A DNA stretch of 64,000 nt from Deltaproteobacteria bacterium HGW-Deltaproteobacteria-2. GTDB lineage: Bacteria > Desulfobacterota > Syntrophia > Syntrophales > Smithellaceae. Under the pieces are notes generated by a model. The model had not been told where the DNA came from, did no database searches, and saw only the letters and a program-made list of their open reading frames with translations. The DNA lies in the NCBI GenBank assembly GCA_002840505.1, contig PHBC01000003.1, forward strand, positions 261,789-325,788. Reading direction: 5' to 3'. This document shows, piece by piece, positions 36,733 through 45,927 of the stretch; the stretch's first letter is position 1, and each line of letters starts with the position of its first letter. The translations under genes and the position numbers were made by a program.

Positions 36733-37662
36733 CTACTCAACTAAAACGGACAGATTGATAAATTTTAAAATCGATGTCTGAAACTTATCGAAATACTCTT
36801 TAGCCTTACCGGCTTTGGATGAAGGCAACTCTAAGGTTAACGTAAAAATATTTCTTTCATGGCCTGCATAATTGCCCAAAGAACCGGGGAAAAACCCAAA
36901 TTTCCGCAAAGGGTGATTTGATTCTTTACTTATTTTTTCCAACCAGTGTTCAAATGAATCCAAATCAGAGGAAGGACCGTCATAATCGAAAAAATTAAGC
37001 GGCGAGTGAACGGAAAGTATTTTTTGCGGATTAAACCTTTTTATCAGGGCAATCTGAAACATAGTTTCCTGTTCCGATGACGGTTTTTGCCCGGGATAAT
37101 ATCTCCTGTTTTTATGCTGTTTTCTCTTCCACTGTTTCAGCGCTTCATCATGCCAGTCTTTAGTGGGAAAGTTTCTGTTGATATCAACCCCGTTGGCATT
37201 GACCCGCCGGGGATTTTTTGAAAGGAACCCATCGGGATTAACGAGTGGCGCAATGACAATGCACTTATCTTTAAAAATCTGCGGATTGTCTTTTATGTAG
37301 TGAGCCATTTTGAGCATAAGATATACGGTCGGCGGCTCGTCACCGTGAACAGCCCCAAGAAAAAGAACGCAATTTTTTCCCGAATCGCCAAAATGAACAA
37401 AAATGAGCGGGTGTTTTTTCTGCGTTGTGCGATAATATTCCCATGGAATCTCTCCCGGCTTGATATCACTCCAGCCATATTTCGCGCATTGTTTCTTCAG
37501 AGCTTCGATATAATTTGTCAATTCTTTGGGAAGAGGATTATCAGCAGCCGACACGGGCAGAGGCAGCAGAAAAAAAATTAACAAACAAAAATAAAATATC
37601 TTTATTAACTCTTTTAATTTTCTTGCTTTTATTTCCTCACGATCCAATATGTTCCAATCCAT
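36733..37662 (-). CDS. M14-family zinc carboxypeptidase (MpaA-like)
   Basis: FLGAVHGDEPPTVYLMLK supplies the H-x-x-E zinc pair, NANGVDINRNFPTKDW the conserved N-R region, LSVHSPLNFFDYDGP the third zinc His and FTLTLELPSS the catalytic Glu. The N-terminus has a charged stretch and then a hydrophobic segment (IFYFCLLIFFLLPLPVSAA), so it is exported. Members of this family trim murein peptides or other small peptides in the envelope. It stands alone in the convergent region. Confidence 0.85.
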   Translation of the reverse strand: MDWNILDREEIKARKLKELIKIFYFCLLIFFLLPLPVSAADNPLPKELTNYIEALKKQCAKYGWSDIKPGEIPWEYYRTTQKKHPLIFVHFGDSGKNCVLFLGAVHGDEPPTVYLMLKMAHYIKDNPQIFKDKCIVIAPLVNPDGFLSKNPRRVNANGVDINRNFPTKDWHDEALKQWKRKQHKNRRYYPGQKPSSEQETMFQIALIKRFNPQKILSVHSPLNFFDYDGPSSDLDSFEHWLEKISKESNHPLRKFGFFPGSLGNYAGHERNIFTLTLELPSSKAGKAKEYFDKFQTSILKFINLSVLVE

Positions 37663-37832
37663 TACTTAAGTTTAAACCTTTCTTGATAGTTCATTGAGCT
37701 GTACATTTACTCTTTAGTTGCCATTTAATATGCGGGTAATTAAGCATACCTGCGCGATAGTCGTATTAATGGTAAAACTGGCCACCATATATATGTTTTT
37801 TTTATTAATGGCAAATTATTCCGGTGGTGACC

Positions 37833-38450
37833 TCATGCTTTTTTTGAACACGGTAAGCAAACCTGCCGCCCATCTTCTAATCTCATCATTTTTGATGCCA
37901 TAGTCATCTCACCGCATATTGCACACGGTTCAGATGGAGCAAGCGGAGCGTAAAGTGGTTCATCGAATGGCATTTCTGTAGTTGTAAATATTTCTTCGAA
38001 GGGACGCTCCAAGAGATCATTTACCTTTAGTCGCTTCAGATTGCGCCGATCATCTTCCGACGCATTTCCGGCAGCAACAACAGCCTCCAACCGGTCAAAC
38101 TCGCTTTTGGCCTTGCCTTTGTAATCATAACGGGTATTTCGAGAAAATCTATAAGCCTGACGCTGGGAGCGGCTCAGTACCGTGAAAGCATTCTTCCCGA
38201 AATTATTTATTATCAGATTACCTTTCCCCACCACAGTCCCCAGCAAAACCTGAAGAGCATCCACAGCGCAGGAATCATTTTCACAAATGGCAACAACTTC
38301 CTCATCAACAGATCGCGAGAGGTTCATTAATTTCATCGCCTCTTTGGCCACCCGGTAACCGTATATCAAGCCGGGGCAAATATGTCCGTGAAATTCCACG
38401 CATTTATTCAGATCATCCGGTATTTCCTTGTTACTGTTTATATTAGACAT
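37833..38450 (-). CDS. FmdE-family protein with C-terminal zinc ribbon
   Basis: CVEFHGHICPGLIYGYRVAKEAM is the FmdE signature (H-G-H-x-C-P-G) and CENDSCAVDALQVLLG the second Cys motif. The C-terminal CAICGE ... CLPCSK is a zinc finger. The family name comes from subunit E of molybdenum formylmethanofuran dehydrogenase. In bacteria without that enzyme the role is unclear, perhaps metal or cofactor handling. The length (205 aa) is normal. It is divergent from the CMD-like gene. Confidence 0.8.
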   Translation of the reverse strand: MSNINSNKEIPDDLNKCVEFHGHICPGLIYGYRVAKEAMKLMNLSRSVDEEVVAICENDSCAVDALQVLLGTVVGKGNLIINNFGKNAFTVLSRSQRQAYRFSRNTRYDYKGKAKSEFDRLEAVVAAGNASEDDRRNLKRLKVNDLLERPFEEIFTTTEMPFDEPLYAPLAPSEPCAICGEMTMASKMMRLEDGRQVCLPCSKKA

Positions 38451-38596
38451 AAAACCTGTTCCAAAATTTTTATTTGAACGTAATTTAAAAAATCGCTACG
38501 TTTTAATAAATCATAAAATTACTTATTGCAATATGAAAAGATCAACAGCATATTATCAGGAAAGGTCTATAAATTAAATCTGCCAAGGAGTTGATT

Positions 38597-39175
38597 ATGA
38601 AAGCCTTTATCGACCCACCTAAACATATCCCCTTTTATTTAAAAATCGGCATTTGGATTTCCAGAAAAGTGACTGGTCGTGATCTTTTGCCCGGTAAATT
38701 GCTGGCTTGGTATCCAAAAGCAGCCATCAGTTCCGGAATCATGGAAGCCTTGGTTGCGCACAAAGATGGCAATCTGGACAAACGGATACTCAAGCTTGTC
38801 CGTCTGCGAACCTCCTTTTCCTTAGCCTGTCCTTTCTGCATCGATATGAATTATTATGACTATGATCAATACGGAATTACGGCGAAAGAGCTTGCGGTGC
38901 TGCAGGGTATAAATGATATTGCTTCTGTAAAAACATTTTCACCTCGCGAAATTACCGCAATGGAATATGCTGTTTTAATTTCCCGCACGCCTTTACAATT
39001 TCCGCAGGAATTCATCAGTAAATTAAAAGCCGAATTTAGCGAACGGGAAATCGTGATTCTGGCTAGCACTGCTGCTCAAGTTAATTACTGGGCGAGACTC
39101 TTGCAGGCGATGGGCGTACCACCCGCCGGATTTTCAGACCGCTGCGAGATTAAACCATCAGGATTAAGGTATTAG
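38597..39175 (+). CDS. Carboxymuconolactone decarboxylase/AhpD-like protein
   Basis: I start at ATG 38597 with AAGGAG 7 bases upstream. The motif KLVRLRTSFSLACPFCIDMNYYD carries the C-x-x-C of AhpD-like peroxidase/CMD proteins, followed by helices of that all-alpha fold. The C-terminal half (TAAQVNYWARLLQAMG) also fits. Such proteins reduce peroxides or act on lactones. There is no AhpC partner here. A strong hairpin follows the stop codon. Confidence 0.8.
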   Translation: MKAFIDPPKHIPFYLKIGIWISRKVTGRDLLPGKLLAWYPKAAISSGIMEALVAHKDGNLDKRILKLVRLRTSFSLACPFCIDMNYYDYDQYGITAKELAVLQGINDIASVKTFSPREITAMEYAVLISRTPLQFPQEFISKLKAEFSEREIVILASTAAQVNYWARLLQAMGVPPAGFSDRCEIKPSGLRY

Positions 39176-39201
39176 ATTGATTATTCAGGGCATAATATTA
39201 C

Positions 39202-39238
39202 AAAAGCGGCATCCTTACTTTTGGGGGATGCCGCTTTT
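39202..39238. terminator. Strong bidirectional-type terminator hairpin
   Basis: AAAAGCGGCATCC at 39202-39214 pairs with GGATGCCGCTTTT at 39226-39238, a 13-base perfect stem with an 11-base loop. A T-rich tract follows on the plus strand. It lies between convergent genes. Confidence 0.85.
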
Positions 39239-39291
39239 GTTTTACATTCCATTTTTATTGTGCGTCCGGGGCAAACACATTATGCAATCGT

Positions 39292-40410
39292 TTACCATCG
39301 CGGCTGTGGTCGCTGCTTTGTCTTTTCCTCCGGTGTCTGTTCTTGTTCTTGTTCTTGTTTCTGATCCTTTTCCGGTTTCTTTCTTATCTTTTTCTGCTTC
39401 TCCTGCAAACGTTTTTGCTTTTCTTTCTGATAAAGCTGTTTTGTCTGTTGAGATGGCTGACGCAAGGTCCCCTGCTGAGTCTTAGGCTGCTGCTGTCCCC
39501 ACTGCGGGCGCTTATCTGTCTGTTGCGGTTCCTTTTTACCCCATTGAGGTTTTTGTTCTGTTTGTTGAAGTTGTTGCCCCCATTGGGGTTTCTTTTCCAC
39601 CTGTGGGGTTTGCTGCTGACCCCATTGAGGACGCCTGTCTGTTTGCGGTGTTTCCTGTTCACGCAATTGAGGTTTCTTCTCTATCTGTTGAGGCTGTTGG
39701 CTCCACTGAGGTCGTTTCTCTGTCTGCTGTGGTTCCTGCTCGCCCCATTGAGGTCTCTTCTCCACCTGCGGAATTCCTTTCTGTTCCAGTGAAGGACGCT
39801 GTTCTGTTTGTTTAGGAGGCGGCTCTCCCCACTGAGGTCGCTTCTCTATTTGCGGAGGTTGTTTTTGTTCCAACTGCGGCCTTTGCTCTCCAGGTTTTGG
39901 TCTTTGTTGATCCGGTTTTTTAGGATGCTTCAAACCATAGTAATTGTCGGGGTGAGAAATCTTATGGTTTTTCCGTAGTTTTTCACGATGTTTGAAAAAT
40001 TCAGGACCACGAATTCTATGATGCGGATTTGTACGTATATAATCGGGAGAGATTCTTCTTCCATGATCATACCATGGTTCATGATGGTAACGATGTCCAC
40101 CCCTCCAGAAGACAATGTCTACATACCCGCCAACCATTTCATATGTAAAATAATCGAAGACAAATGTTACAGTTATCGGAGGTGTATAGTACATTGGCTC
40201 TCCGTAAACTATCGGAACATCGACATACTCGTCGTCGTAACCATAGCCATATTGATCGTCATATCCATATTGATTGTCGTAGCCATAACCATAACCATAC
40301 GGCTGTTCATAGCCTGGTGACGAAGTACCTACGGGAACCGGCACTGGTATACAAGCGTTGACAATAAAAACAAAAATAAACAGCAAAAATACTTGCGTGA
40401 TTTTTTTCAT
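39292..40410 (-). CDS. Repeat-rich surface lipoprotein (QWG repeats)
   Basis: The signal ends in FVFIVNACIPVP, a lipobox-like site. A Gly/Tyr-rich segment (YGYGYGYDNQYGYDDQ) and a folded-looking His-rich part around 85-150 follow. After that come about ten degenerate copies of a roughly 14-residue unit with cores such as KRPQWGEQEPQQTE. The C-terminus is very basic and Gln-rich. This low-complexity architecture fits a cell-surface or envelope-spacer protein. I recognise no family. It is alone in its transcription unit. Confidence 0.7.
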   Translation of the reverse strand: MKKITQVFLLFIFVFIVNACIPVPVPVGTSSPGYEQPYGYGYGYDNQYGYDDQYGYGYDDEYVDVPIVYGEPMYYTPPITVTFVFDYFTYEMVGGYVDIVFWRGGHRYHHEPWYDHGRRISPDYIRTNPHHRIRGPEFFKHREKLRKNHKISHPDNYYGLKHPKKPDQQRPKPGEQRPQLEQKQPPQIEKRPQWGEPPPKQTEQRPSLEQKGIPQVEKRPQWGEQEPQQTEKRPQWSQQPQQIEKKPQLREQETPQTDRRPQWGQQQTPQVEKKPQWGQQLQQTEQKPQWGKKEPQQTDKRPQWGQQQPKTQQGTLRQPSQQTKQLYQKEKQKRLQEKQKKIRKKPEKDQKQEQEQEQTPEEKTKQRPQPRW

Positions 40411-40535
40411 TAAACAATCCTCCTTTAACCAAGACTGGACAATTAAGAATACGCCTTATTTGTTAGTTTTTATACATTTCTTTTTAATTAAAATCATTAA
40501 TTATTTAGATGGTTATAGCGTTCACTACCTCACCA

Positions 40536-41183
40536 TCAGAAAATAATGGCATTCAGTTTCGTAAAACCCGCATAGACAAAATATCCGGCAAACACAACCA
40601 AAAAAACAGCACAGACCGCAATCAGGCCACGGTAAAGGCGGTCAGTTAGAAAATTCCTTCCTCCGGCAACCGCCGCCGATACAAGAGAATACCAGCTCAG
40701 ATCAGCCAGAATATGTCCGGTAAAGAAAAAGGCAATTCCCCAGAACCCAAACTGCCAGGAATAGAGGATATAACCAAGTCCTATTGTGGCCCACCATATT
40801 ATCCAATAGGGATTAGCCACGCTCATTAATATACCACTGATCATCGGGTGATTTCTTCTTGTGTTGTTTCCCTCCAGTGAAAGATGCAGCGAAGGCAAAG
40901 AACGGAACATTCCGAAAGCCATCCAGAAGAGAATCAAAGCTCCTCCAATGGCGCTTACGACAAAAACAGCAGGCAACTGAAAAAAAGGTGCCAAACCAAG
41001 AAGAAGGGCAGCGACAAGCACAAGTTCCAGAATAGCATGGCCGGCAATCAACAGCGGCCCTGTAATAAAACCGCGCTGTGAGCTCTCACTTATCGTAACA
41101 GTTAAAAGCGGCCCCGGCATTAGAGCGCCGGAGAGCGCAATAATAAAAGATGAAACAAAAATGGTTAAAAGAGTAGTCAACAC
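40536..41183 (-). CDS. LysE/RhtB-family amino-acid exporter-like protein
   Basis: The 215-residue protein has six hydrophobic segments. The LysE region near the start reads GALMPGPLLTVTISESSQRGFITGP. These inner-membrane proteins export amino acids or metabolites. It starts 15 bases after the stop of the M48 peptidase gene and is likely in the same transcript. The exported compound is unknown. Confidence 0.8.
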   Translation of the reverse strand: MLTTLLTIFVSSFIIALSGALMPGPLLTVTISESSQRGFITGPLLIAGHAILELVLVAALLLGLAPFFQLPAVFVVSAIGGALILFWMAFGMFRSLPSLHLSLEGNNTRRNHPMISGILMSVANPYWIIWWATIGLGYILYSWQFGFWGIAFFFTGHILADLSWYSLVSAAVAGGRNFLTDRLYRGLIAVCAVFLVVFAGYFVYAGFTKLNAIIF

Positions 41184-41198
41184 TGTTATTGTAAAATT

Positions 41199-42143
41199 TT
41201 ATTTCTTTTTCATCGCCACGGCAATCTGTTTAGCTTTGTTGAAATCTGCGGTGTTAGTGATGGCTTTTCTTACCGGGCTTTGAGCGGCCATTTCATTCAT
41301 CTGTTTGACTCTTTCCTCGCTGGGCGGGTGTGTGCTTAAGGCGTCAGAAAGATTTTTGACAAGGGGCCCCCCGCTTTTGTTGCCGCTTTTTTCCATTTCC
41401 AGAAGCTTTTCGTAAAATTTACCCACCTGATCTTTATCGTATCCCGCTGCTACAGCAAACTTAAAACCGGCACGATCAGCTTCCATCTCATCTTCTCTTG
41501 AATTTACCAGAAAGGTATATTTCTGGGCAAGAAAACCGCCACCCACACCGACTGCTCCTCCTAATAAGGCAGCTTTGGCATGACAGGCTGTATCACCTTC
41601 GTCACAAATAAGTCTTCCCAGACCATAACCTACGACTGCGCCAACAGCGGCGCCGCCGGCTGCATACATCCAAGTCTTATTCTGAGCTTTTTCCATGGCG
41701 TACATTCGCTCCGCTGCATGCCGGGCGACAACGTGGCCGATTTCATGAGAAATTACACCGGCAAGTTCCGCCTCATTGGAAGCCATAGCGATAAGAGGTG
41801 CTGTCACAAATACTGACCCGGCGGGCATGGCAAAAGCATTGATATCGGCAACATCAACAACAGTAAATGTGTAATGATAAGGATTCCCCTCCAGCTTATT
41901 GGCCCTGACAATTTTGATTCCCAGACCGGAAACATATTTTTGAATTTCCTGATTTTTAGCTGCCGGATAATCCTTAAGCATTTTGGGAAGCGCTTCTTTA
42001 GTTAAACGCTGTTCATCCTGCACCGTCAGATTAGTAACCTGTCCCTCATTGGATCCTTCGCGATAACGTGAAGCATCGGTCGCCGCGCATGATATAACCG
42101 CAACCAAAAAAAGTAATATCAACGAAAATATTTTTTTATTCAT
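41199..42143 (-). CDS. M48-family zinc metalloprotease lipoprotein
   Basis: ELAGVISHEIGHVVARHAAE holds the HEIGH zinc motif (residues 133-137) and EDEMEADRAGFKFA the third ligand Glu. The N-terminus has a lipobox (AVISC, Cys19), so it is an envelope lipoprotein of the LoiP/BepA type. A glycine-zipper stretch near 155-195 is inserted after the active site. Such peptidases cut misfolded outer-membrane proteins. It is 15 bases upstream of the LysE-like gene. Confidence 0.9.
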   Translation of the reverse strand: MNKKIFSLILLFLVAVISCAATDASRYREGSNEGQVTNLTVQDEQRLTKEALPKMLKDYPAAKNQEIQKYVSGLGIKIVRANKLEGNPYHYTFTVVDVADINAFAMPAGSVFVTAPLIAMASNEAELAGVISHEIGHVVARHAAERMYAMEKAQNKTWMYAAGGAAVGAVVGYGLGRLICDEGDTACHAKAALLGGAVGVGGGFLAQKYTFLVNSREDEMEADRAGFKFAVAAGYDKDQVGKFYEKLLEMEKSGNKSGGPLVKNLSDALSTHPPSEERVKQMNEMAAQSPVRKAITNTADFNKAKQIAVAMKKK

Positions 42144-42326
42144 TTTGTTACCTCTAAAAATATATTTTTATATTTAATGAAACATCCTGCCGTTGCATCG
42201 TTGTAATAGAACATGACGACAACTTACTGTCAAGGCTCTTAACTGAAATATATCGTAATTATTAATGAATTTTATTATCGGATTGAATAACAAATATAAA
42301 GCGATTTTCAGATTCAGAGAAAAACT

Positions 42327-43751
42327 CTAAAAAACCCATTTCACACCAAACATTACCTGATAACTGAGAGTGCTGCCAAATTCAGTATCTCCCGGTCCGG
42401 CATTGACTACACCCGAAGAAAAAAGTTCCCAATGGTCTCCAAGGGAATAAGACAAAAGACCAAGAAATTGAGCGGAGCCGTCATCGATATTTTGTGTCCA
42501 ACGAACTGTAACGTCCAATTTATTTCTGATGTTTGCCTGATTATATTGCAGCATCACATAATTTCTTCTTAAAAATCTCAGTCCGGGATTTGCTGTCTGG
42601 GATAAAACAGCTTGTCCCAGTAAGCCCGGAGATCCGCCGGCTTCAAAAGCTGTGGCCGCGTCGCGTCTGAGTGCGAAGTAAGTATCGGCTTCTTCGCTGT
42701 TGTATCCAGGCATGTTATAGACGTATTCAAGAGAAAAAGTCCCACTGCCTTCCAGAGTATAAGAACTTCCCACCAAAATAATCGGTTTGACATCCCTGTC
42801 ACCCTCATAGATTTTGCTCATTGACGCTCCTAAAGGCGATACATCCTTTTGAGGATACAATGCATCACTTCCTCTCTGTATGCTGCCTTCTCCATAAAGC
42901 AGCAAAGCGTCAGATACAGTCCATCCACCGAATAATCCCAATGTCTTTCTATGATCTTTTCGCGAAACAATTAAAGAGGCATAATTTTCCCTGCCCGTGT
43001 AATCTATTTTTACAGCGTAAGTTTTTTCAAAGGGATCGGGACCAGGAAGAATATTGCGGCCTTCATTCATATTGACTATTAAAGATATTGTCCAGAGACG
43101 GTGAGGAATAAATACCAGACGGCCGAAATCCATACCCGGAATTTCAACATAAGGATTGCGCCTGCCATTATCGTAGAAAAAAGGATTAGACGGAGAAAAA
43201 AGGAAGGAAGGCCCCCATTGCAGATTCTCCCGTCCATAGGACACAAAAAGTTTTTCCCATGCTTTAAAACGAACCAGCCATTCGTTTACATACCACTCAT
43301 CGTCCCACTTAGTTTCGTCTTTGAGCACTCCTTCCTGCCATGATTGAAAGTCGAATTTAGCCCGTGGTTTGAAGACCATGTCCAGGAATTTAGAATCAAA
43401 ACGAAAATCAGGCCTTATTTCCGCAACGGCCATATACTGAGGATACTGCATAAAATCATTGTTGGGATTCTGGCTCGTTTTGGCCGGTTCCTGAACAATG
43501 CCATAAGTATAAATCCGCAAATCTGCGGAAAAATGATTTTTGATTTTTTGGAATTGAGTTTGATTTTCATCTGATGATTCCGTAACTTCGGCGTCAGTCG
43601 CATTTCCCGGAGCAACTTTTTCGATCTGCTCTCCGGTATTTTTCCCTGAAGAAATTTCCTCTGCCACGGTTATAACCGGCAGCCACAAAAAAAAGACTAT
43701 AAACAGAAAAAAAGTCGCACAAATAATTTGGGGAGTTTTGTCTTTTCTCAT
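42327..43751 (-). CDS. Predicted outer-membrane beta-barrel protein
   Basis: A signal peptide-like start (ATFFLFIVFFLWLPVITVA) is followed by alternating hydrophobic segments typical of a beta-barrel, such as YVMLQYNQANIRNKLDVTVRW. It ends in aromatic FGVKWVF, a C-terminal Phe signature. At 474 aa it is compatible with 14-18 strands. It follows the LolA-like gene after 9 bases, in an operon with a LolD-like ATPase and FtsX-like permease. I cannot assign a family. Confidence 0.7.
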   Translation of the reverse strand: MRKDKTPQIICATFFLFIVFFLWLPVITVAEEISSGKNTGEQIEKVAPGNATDAEVTESSDENQTQFQKIKNHFSADLRIYTYGIVQEPAKTSQNPNNDFMQYPQYMAVAEIRPDFRFDSKFLDMVFKPRAKFDFQSWQEGVLKDETKWDDEWYVNEWLVRFKAWEKLFVSYGRENLQWGPSFLFSPSNPFFYDNGRRNPYVEIPGMDFGRLVFIPHRLWTISLIVNMNEGRNILPGPDPFEKTYAVKIDYTGRENYASLIVSRKDHRKTLGLFGGWTVSDALLLYGEGSIQRGSDALYPQKDVSPLGASMSKIYEGDRDVKPIILVGSSYTLEGSGTFSLEYVYNMPGYNSEEADTYFALRRDAATAFEAGGSPGLLGQAVLSQTANPGLRFLRRNYVMLQYNQANIRNKLDVTVRWTQNIDDGSAQFLGLLSYSLGDHWELFSSGVVNAGPGDTEFGSTLSYQVMFGVKWVF

Positions 43752-43760
43752 AAAACAATC

Positions 43761-44525
43761 TTATCTTGTAAGAAGGTTAAGATTAAAAACAGCATTCGAA
43801 ACTTTTTTCAGTACAGGTTTGCTATATTTAATAGCCGTAACATCATCTTTTATTATCGCGCTGTTGATTATCATTTTGGAGATAAACTCACGCGGCTTGT
43901 CATTTATGGTAATGCTGTTCTTGTATTCAAACGTCGCCGTTTTAAACATTTTACCGGAGACGGTATAGAATTCGGCTTTTAACCCAACAATACGTTCCTT
44001 CGATACCCAGTATTTTATCCGGTCATAAGTTGCTCTGCTGTCCACAGCCTGCAAATCCATTACCAAACACGCTTCGCTGTTCAATTGACCATCTTCGGTG
44101 CTTACAATTTTATAATCACCCGCGTAATTAGTAGAAGCAATATCTCCATTAGCCGCGGTACCCATCAGTTTTTGCCGCGGGGAAATCGGAACCGCTTTGG
44201 AAAGCCCCGGCTTGGAAAACCACATATTACGGTCCTGCATTAACAGCTTTTGACCTTTCACATTAGCCGGCGCCAAAGTATCGACAAGAGAATTATAACC
44301 TCTGGCGTTTACCCGTAATGTTCTATGCTGCTCACGTCCGCCCTCAATAGAATCCATGGAAATCTCCCACTGTATTCCCTCGGCGTTGCCGCGAGCTTCA
44401 TCCGCTTTTTGAAGCATTTCCTTGTGACTCATCTGTGCGTGAACCGTTGGCACAAACACACCCAAAAAAGCAATTAAAACAAATCCAATTATAATAAAGG
44501 ATAGTTTCATAAATTGTTGACTCAT
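43761..44525 (-). CDS. LolA-like outer-membrane lipoprotein-sorting protein
   Basis: GGAG lies 6 bases before the third in-frame ATG, so I start at 44525. A signal peptide (LSFIIIGFVLIAFLGVFVPTVHA) is followed by a LolA/LppX-type fold region. NMWFSKPGLSKAVPISPRQKL and DRIKYWVSKERIVGLKAEFY are typical of COG2834 proteins. These carry lipids or lipoproteins across the periplasm. It sits between the FtsX-like permease and the beta-barrel gene. This completes an inner membrane-periplasm-outer membrane set. Confidence 0.8.
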   Translation of the reverse strand: MSQQFMKLSFIIIGFVLIAFLGVFVPTVHAQMSHKEMLQKADEARGNAEGIQWEISMDSIEGGREQHRTLRVNARGYNSLVDTLAPANVKGQKLLMQDRNMWFSKPGLSKAVPISPRQKLMGTAANGDIASTNYAGDYKIVSTEDGQLNSEACLVMDLQAVDSRATYDRIKYWVSKERIVGLKAEFYTVSGKMFKTATFEYKNSITINDKPREFISKMIINSAIIKDDVTAIKYSKPVLKKVSNAVFNLNLLTR

Positions 44526-44575
44526 CATCATCTCCACAAAAAAAATTTTAACATATACTATTTAGATTGGAAGCT

Positions 44576-44671
44576 GCCGCCTGATAGGCGTCACTTCCCG
44601 GTAATGTAATATCCTTTGTTTTTATTGCGCGCCCTTCGGTTGCGCACCCGGTCAAAGGATAACGAGGCGGC
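44576..44671. repeat. Nested palindromic element between the permease and LolA-like genes
   Basis: Three nested arms are visible. GCCGCCT (44576-44582) pairs with AGGCGGC (44665-44671), TATCCTTTG (44610-44618) with CAAAGGATA (44653-44661), and GCGC (44627-44630) with GCGC (44642-44645). The apical part carries CCCTTCGG. It could be a structured RNA in the operon or a small palindromic repeat. Confidence 0.6.
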
Positions 44672-44688
44672 ATTGTATTTAAACGTTA

Positions 44689-45927
44689 TCAGACATGTCC
44701 CAGCGCATCTACTATATTCTGCCTTGCCGCACGTCTCGCGGGAATTATCGCCGCGACCATGGACAGCAAAACAAGGCTCAGTAATAAAACACCCAGTACC
44801 AGCGGTACCATATCCACATACATCGACACGGGTTTGGAAAATCCGGGAGGTATGTACTTGGGCGGATAAACTTTAACAATGGCCCATACGCATGTATGCA
44901 ATACAATGCCCATTAAACTGCCGAAGAATCCCAGCATGGCTCCTTCCAGAGCGAAAAGAACGGATACTCCCTTGCGTTTCAAACCTAAAGCCCGCAACGT
45001 ACCAATTTCTCTGGTCCTTTCCAGAATAGCCATGCCCATCGTATTGACCGTAGTCATTACCACTATCACCAGAACAATGGAGAAAATAAACATAAACATC
45101 GTATCGAGGAAAGCTTTTTGTTTGGAGAAAGACATGGAAAGCTCATTCCATGTTCTGATTTCGCAATCTATGCCTGCTGCCTTTAATTTTTTAAGAAGCA
45201 GCATTCGCATCTGCTCAGTTTCTTCCCAATTTTTAAGCAGGATCACGATTCTTTCCGCCGACTGAGTGTCCAGCAAAGACTGAGCGAAATAATAATTGAA
45301 GCGCATAAATTTATCGTTGGAAAAATCATTGCCGGAATCATAAACTCCGTTTATTTGTATATCCAGAGCATTCATCTGTCCGCTTATTGTGGGCGCCATA
45401 ACAACCCCGTCCTTGTTCGGCGTTAAATCGAGATATTTGCTCAGATCTTTCGTTATTTCCACTCCATAGCGTTTATCGTCGCTCAAGCGTTGTCCAATAA
45501 CCGGGAAATATTCAGTCCATCGTCCTTTAATAATTTTGTCATCCCTGGGAACAACACCCTGAGCTATAAAAACAGTGGAAACTATTCCATTGGTTACGAT
45601 GCCGGTAACCTGAATCTGCGGCGTAGCCAACATTACGCCCTTTTCTTCTCCGACAAGCTTGATGATTTTTTGAGTATCCTCACCGGAGAACATATATTTT
45701 TCCGGCTCGAGCTTTCCTTTTTCCTGCCAACCGGCTCTGTTGATTCTTAAATTACCCAGCCCCTCGCCTCGAATCGCCATAATTTCAAGTCCGTTATACA
45801 CATTATGAATATACCCGTAATACAGGCTGATCGCGGCAAAACCTACGCCGATAGCAACCATCGTAACAAAAGAGCGACGCCTGTTTCTCAAAATATTCCG
45901 GAATGCCAGCTTCATCCATTTCATCAT
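44689..45927 (-). CDS. FtsX-like (LolC/LolE/MacB-type) ABC transporter permease
   Basis: The first 40 residues, LAFRNILRNRRRSFVTMVAI, hold a membrane helix next to a basic motif. A long periplasmic domain follows (about 45-270), then three C-terminal membrane helices. LERTREIGTLRALGLKRKGV is the FtsX/MacB cytoplasmic motif. It overlaps the LolD-like ATPase gene by four bases (ATGA). The system probably extracts lipoproteins or lipids from the inner membrane. Confidence 0.9.
   Translation of the reverse strand: MMKWMKLAFRNILRNRRRSFVTMVAIGVGFAAISLYYGYIHNVYNGLEIMAIRGEGLGNLRINRAGWQEKGKLEPEKYMFSGEDTQKIIKLVGEEKGVMLATPQIQVTGIVTNGIVSTVFIAQGVVPRDDKIIKGRWTEYFPVIGQRLSDDKRYGVEITKDLSKYLDLTPNKDGVVMAPTISGQMNALDIQINGVYDSGNDFSNDKFMRFNYYFAQSLLDTQSAERIVILLKNWEETEQMRMLLLKKLKAAGIDCEIRTWNELSMSFSKQKAFLDTMFMFIFSIVLVIVVMTTVNTMGMAILERTREIGTLRALGLKRKGVSVLFALEGAMLGFFGSLMGIVLHTCVWAIVKVYPPKYIPPGFSKPVSMYVDMVPLVLGVLLLSLVLLSMVAAIIPARRAARQNIVDALGHV

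Noticed and set aside
39343-39792. Leu-rich plus-strand frame opposite the repeat lipoprotein
   Set aside because: It arises from the Gln/Lys-rich repeats on the minus strand and has no start signal.
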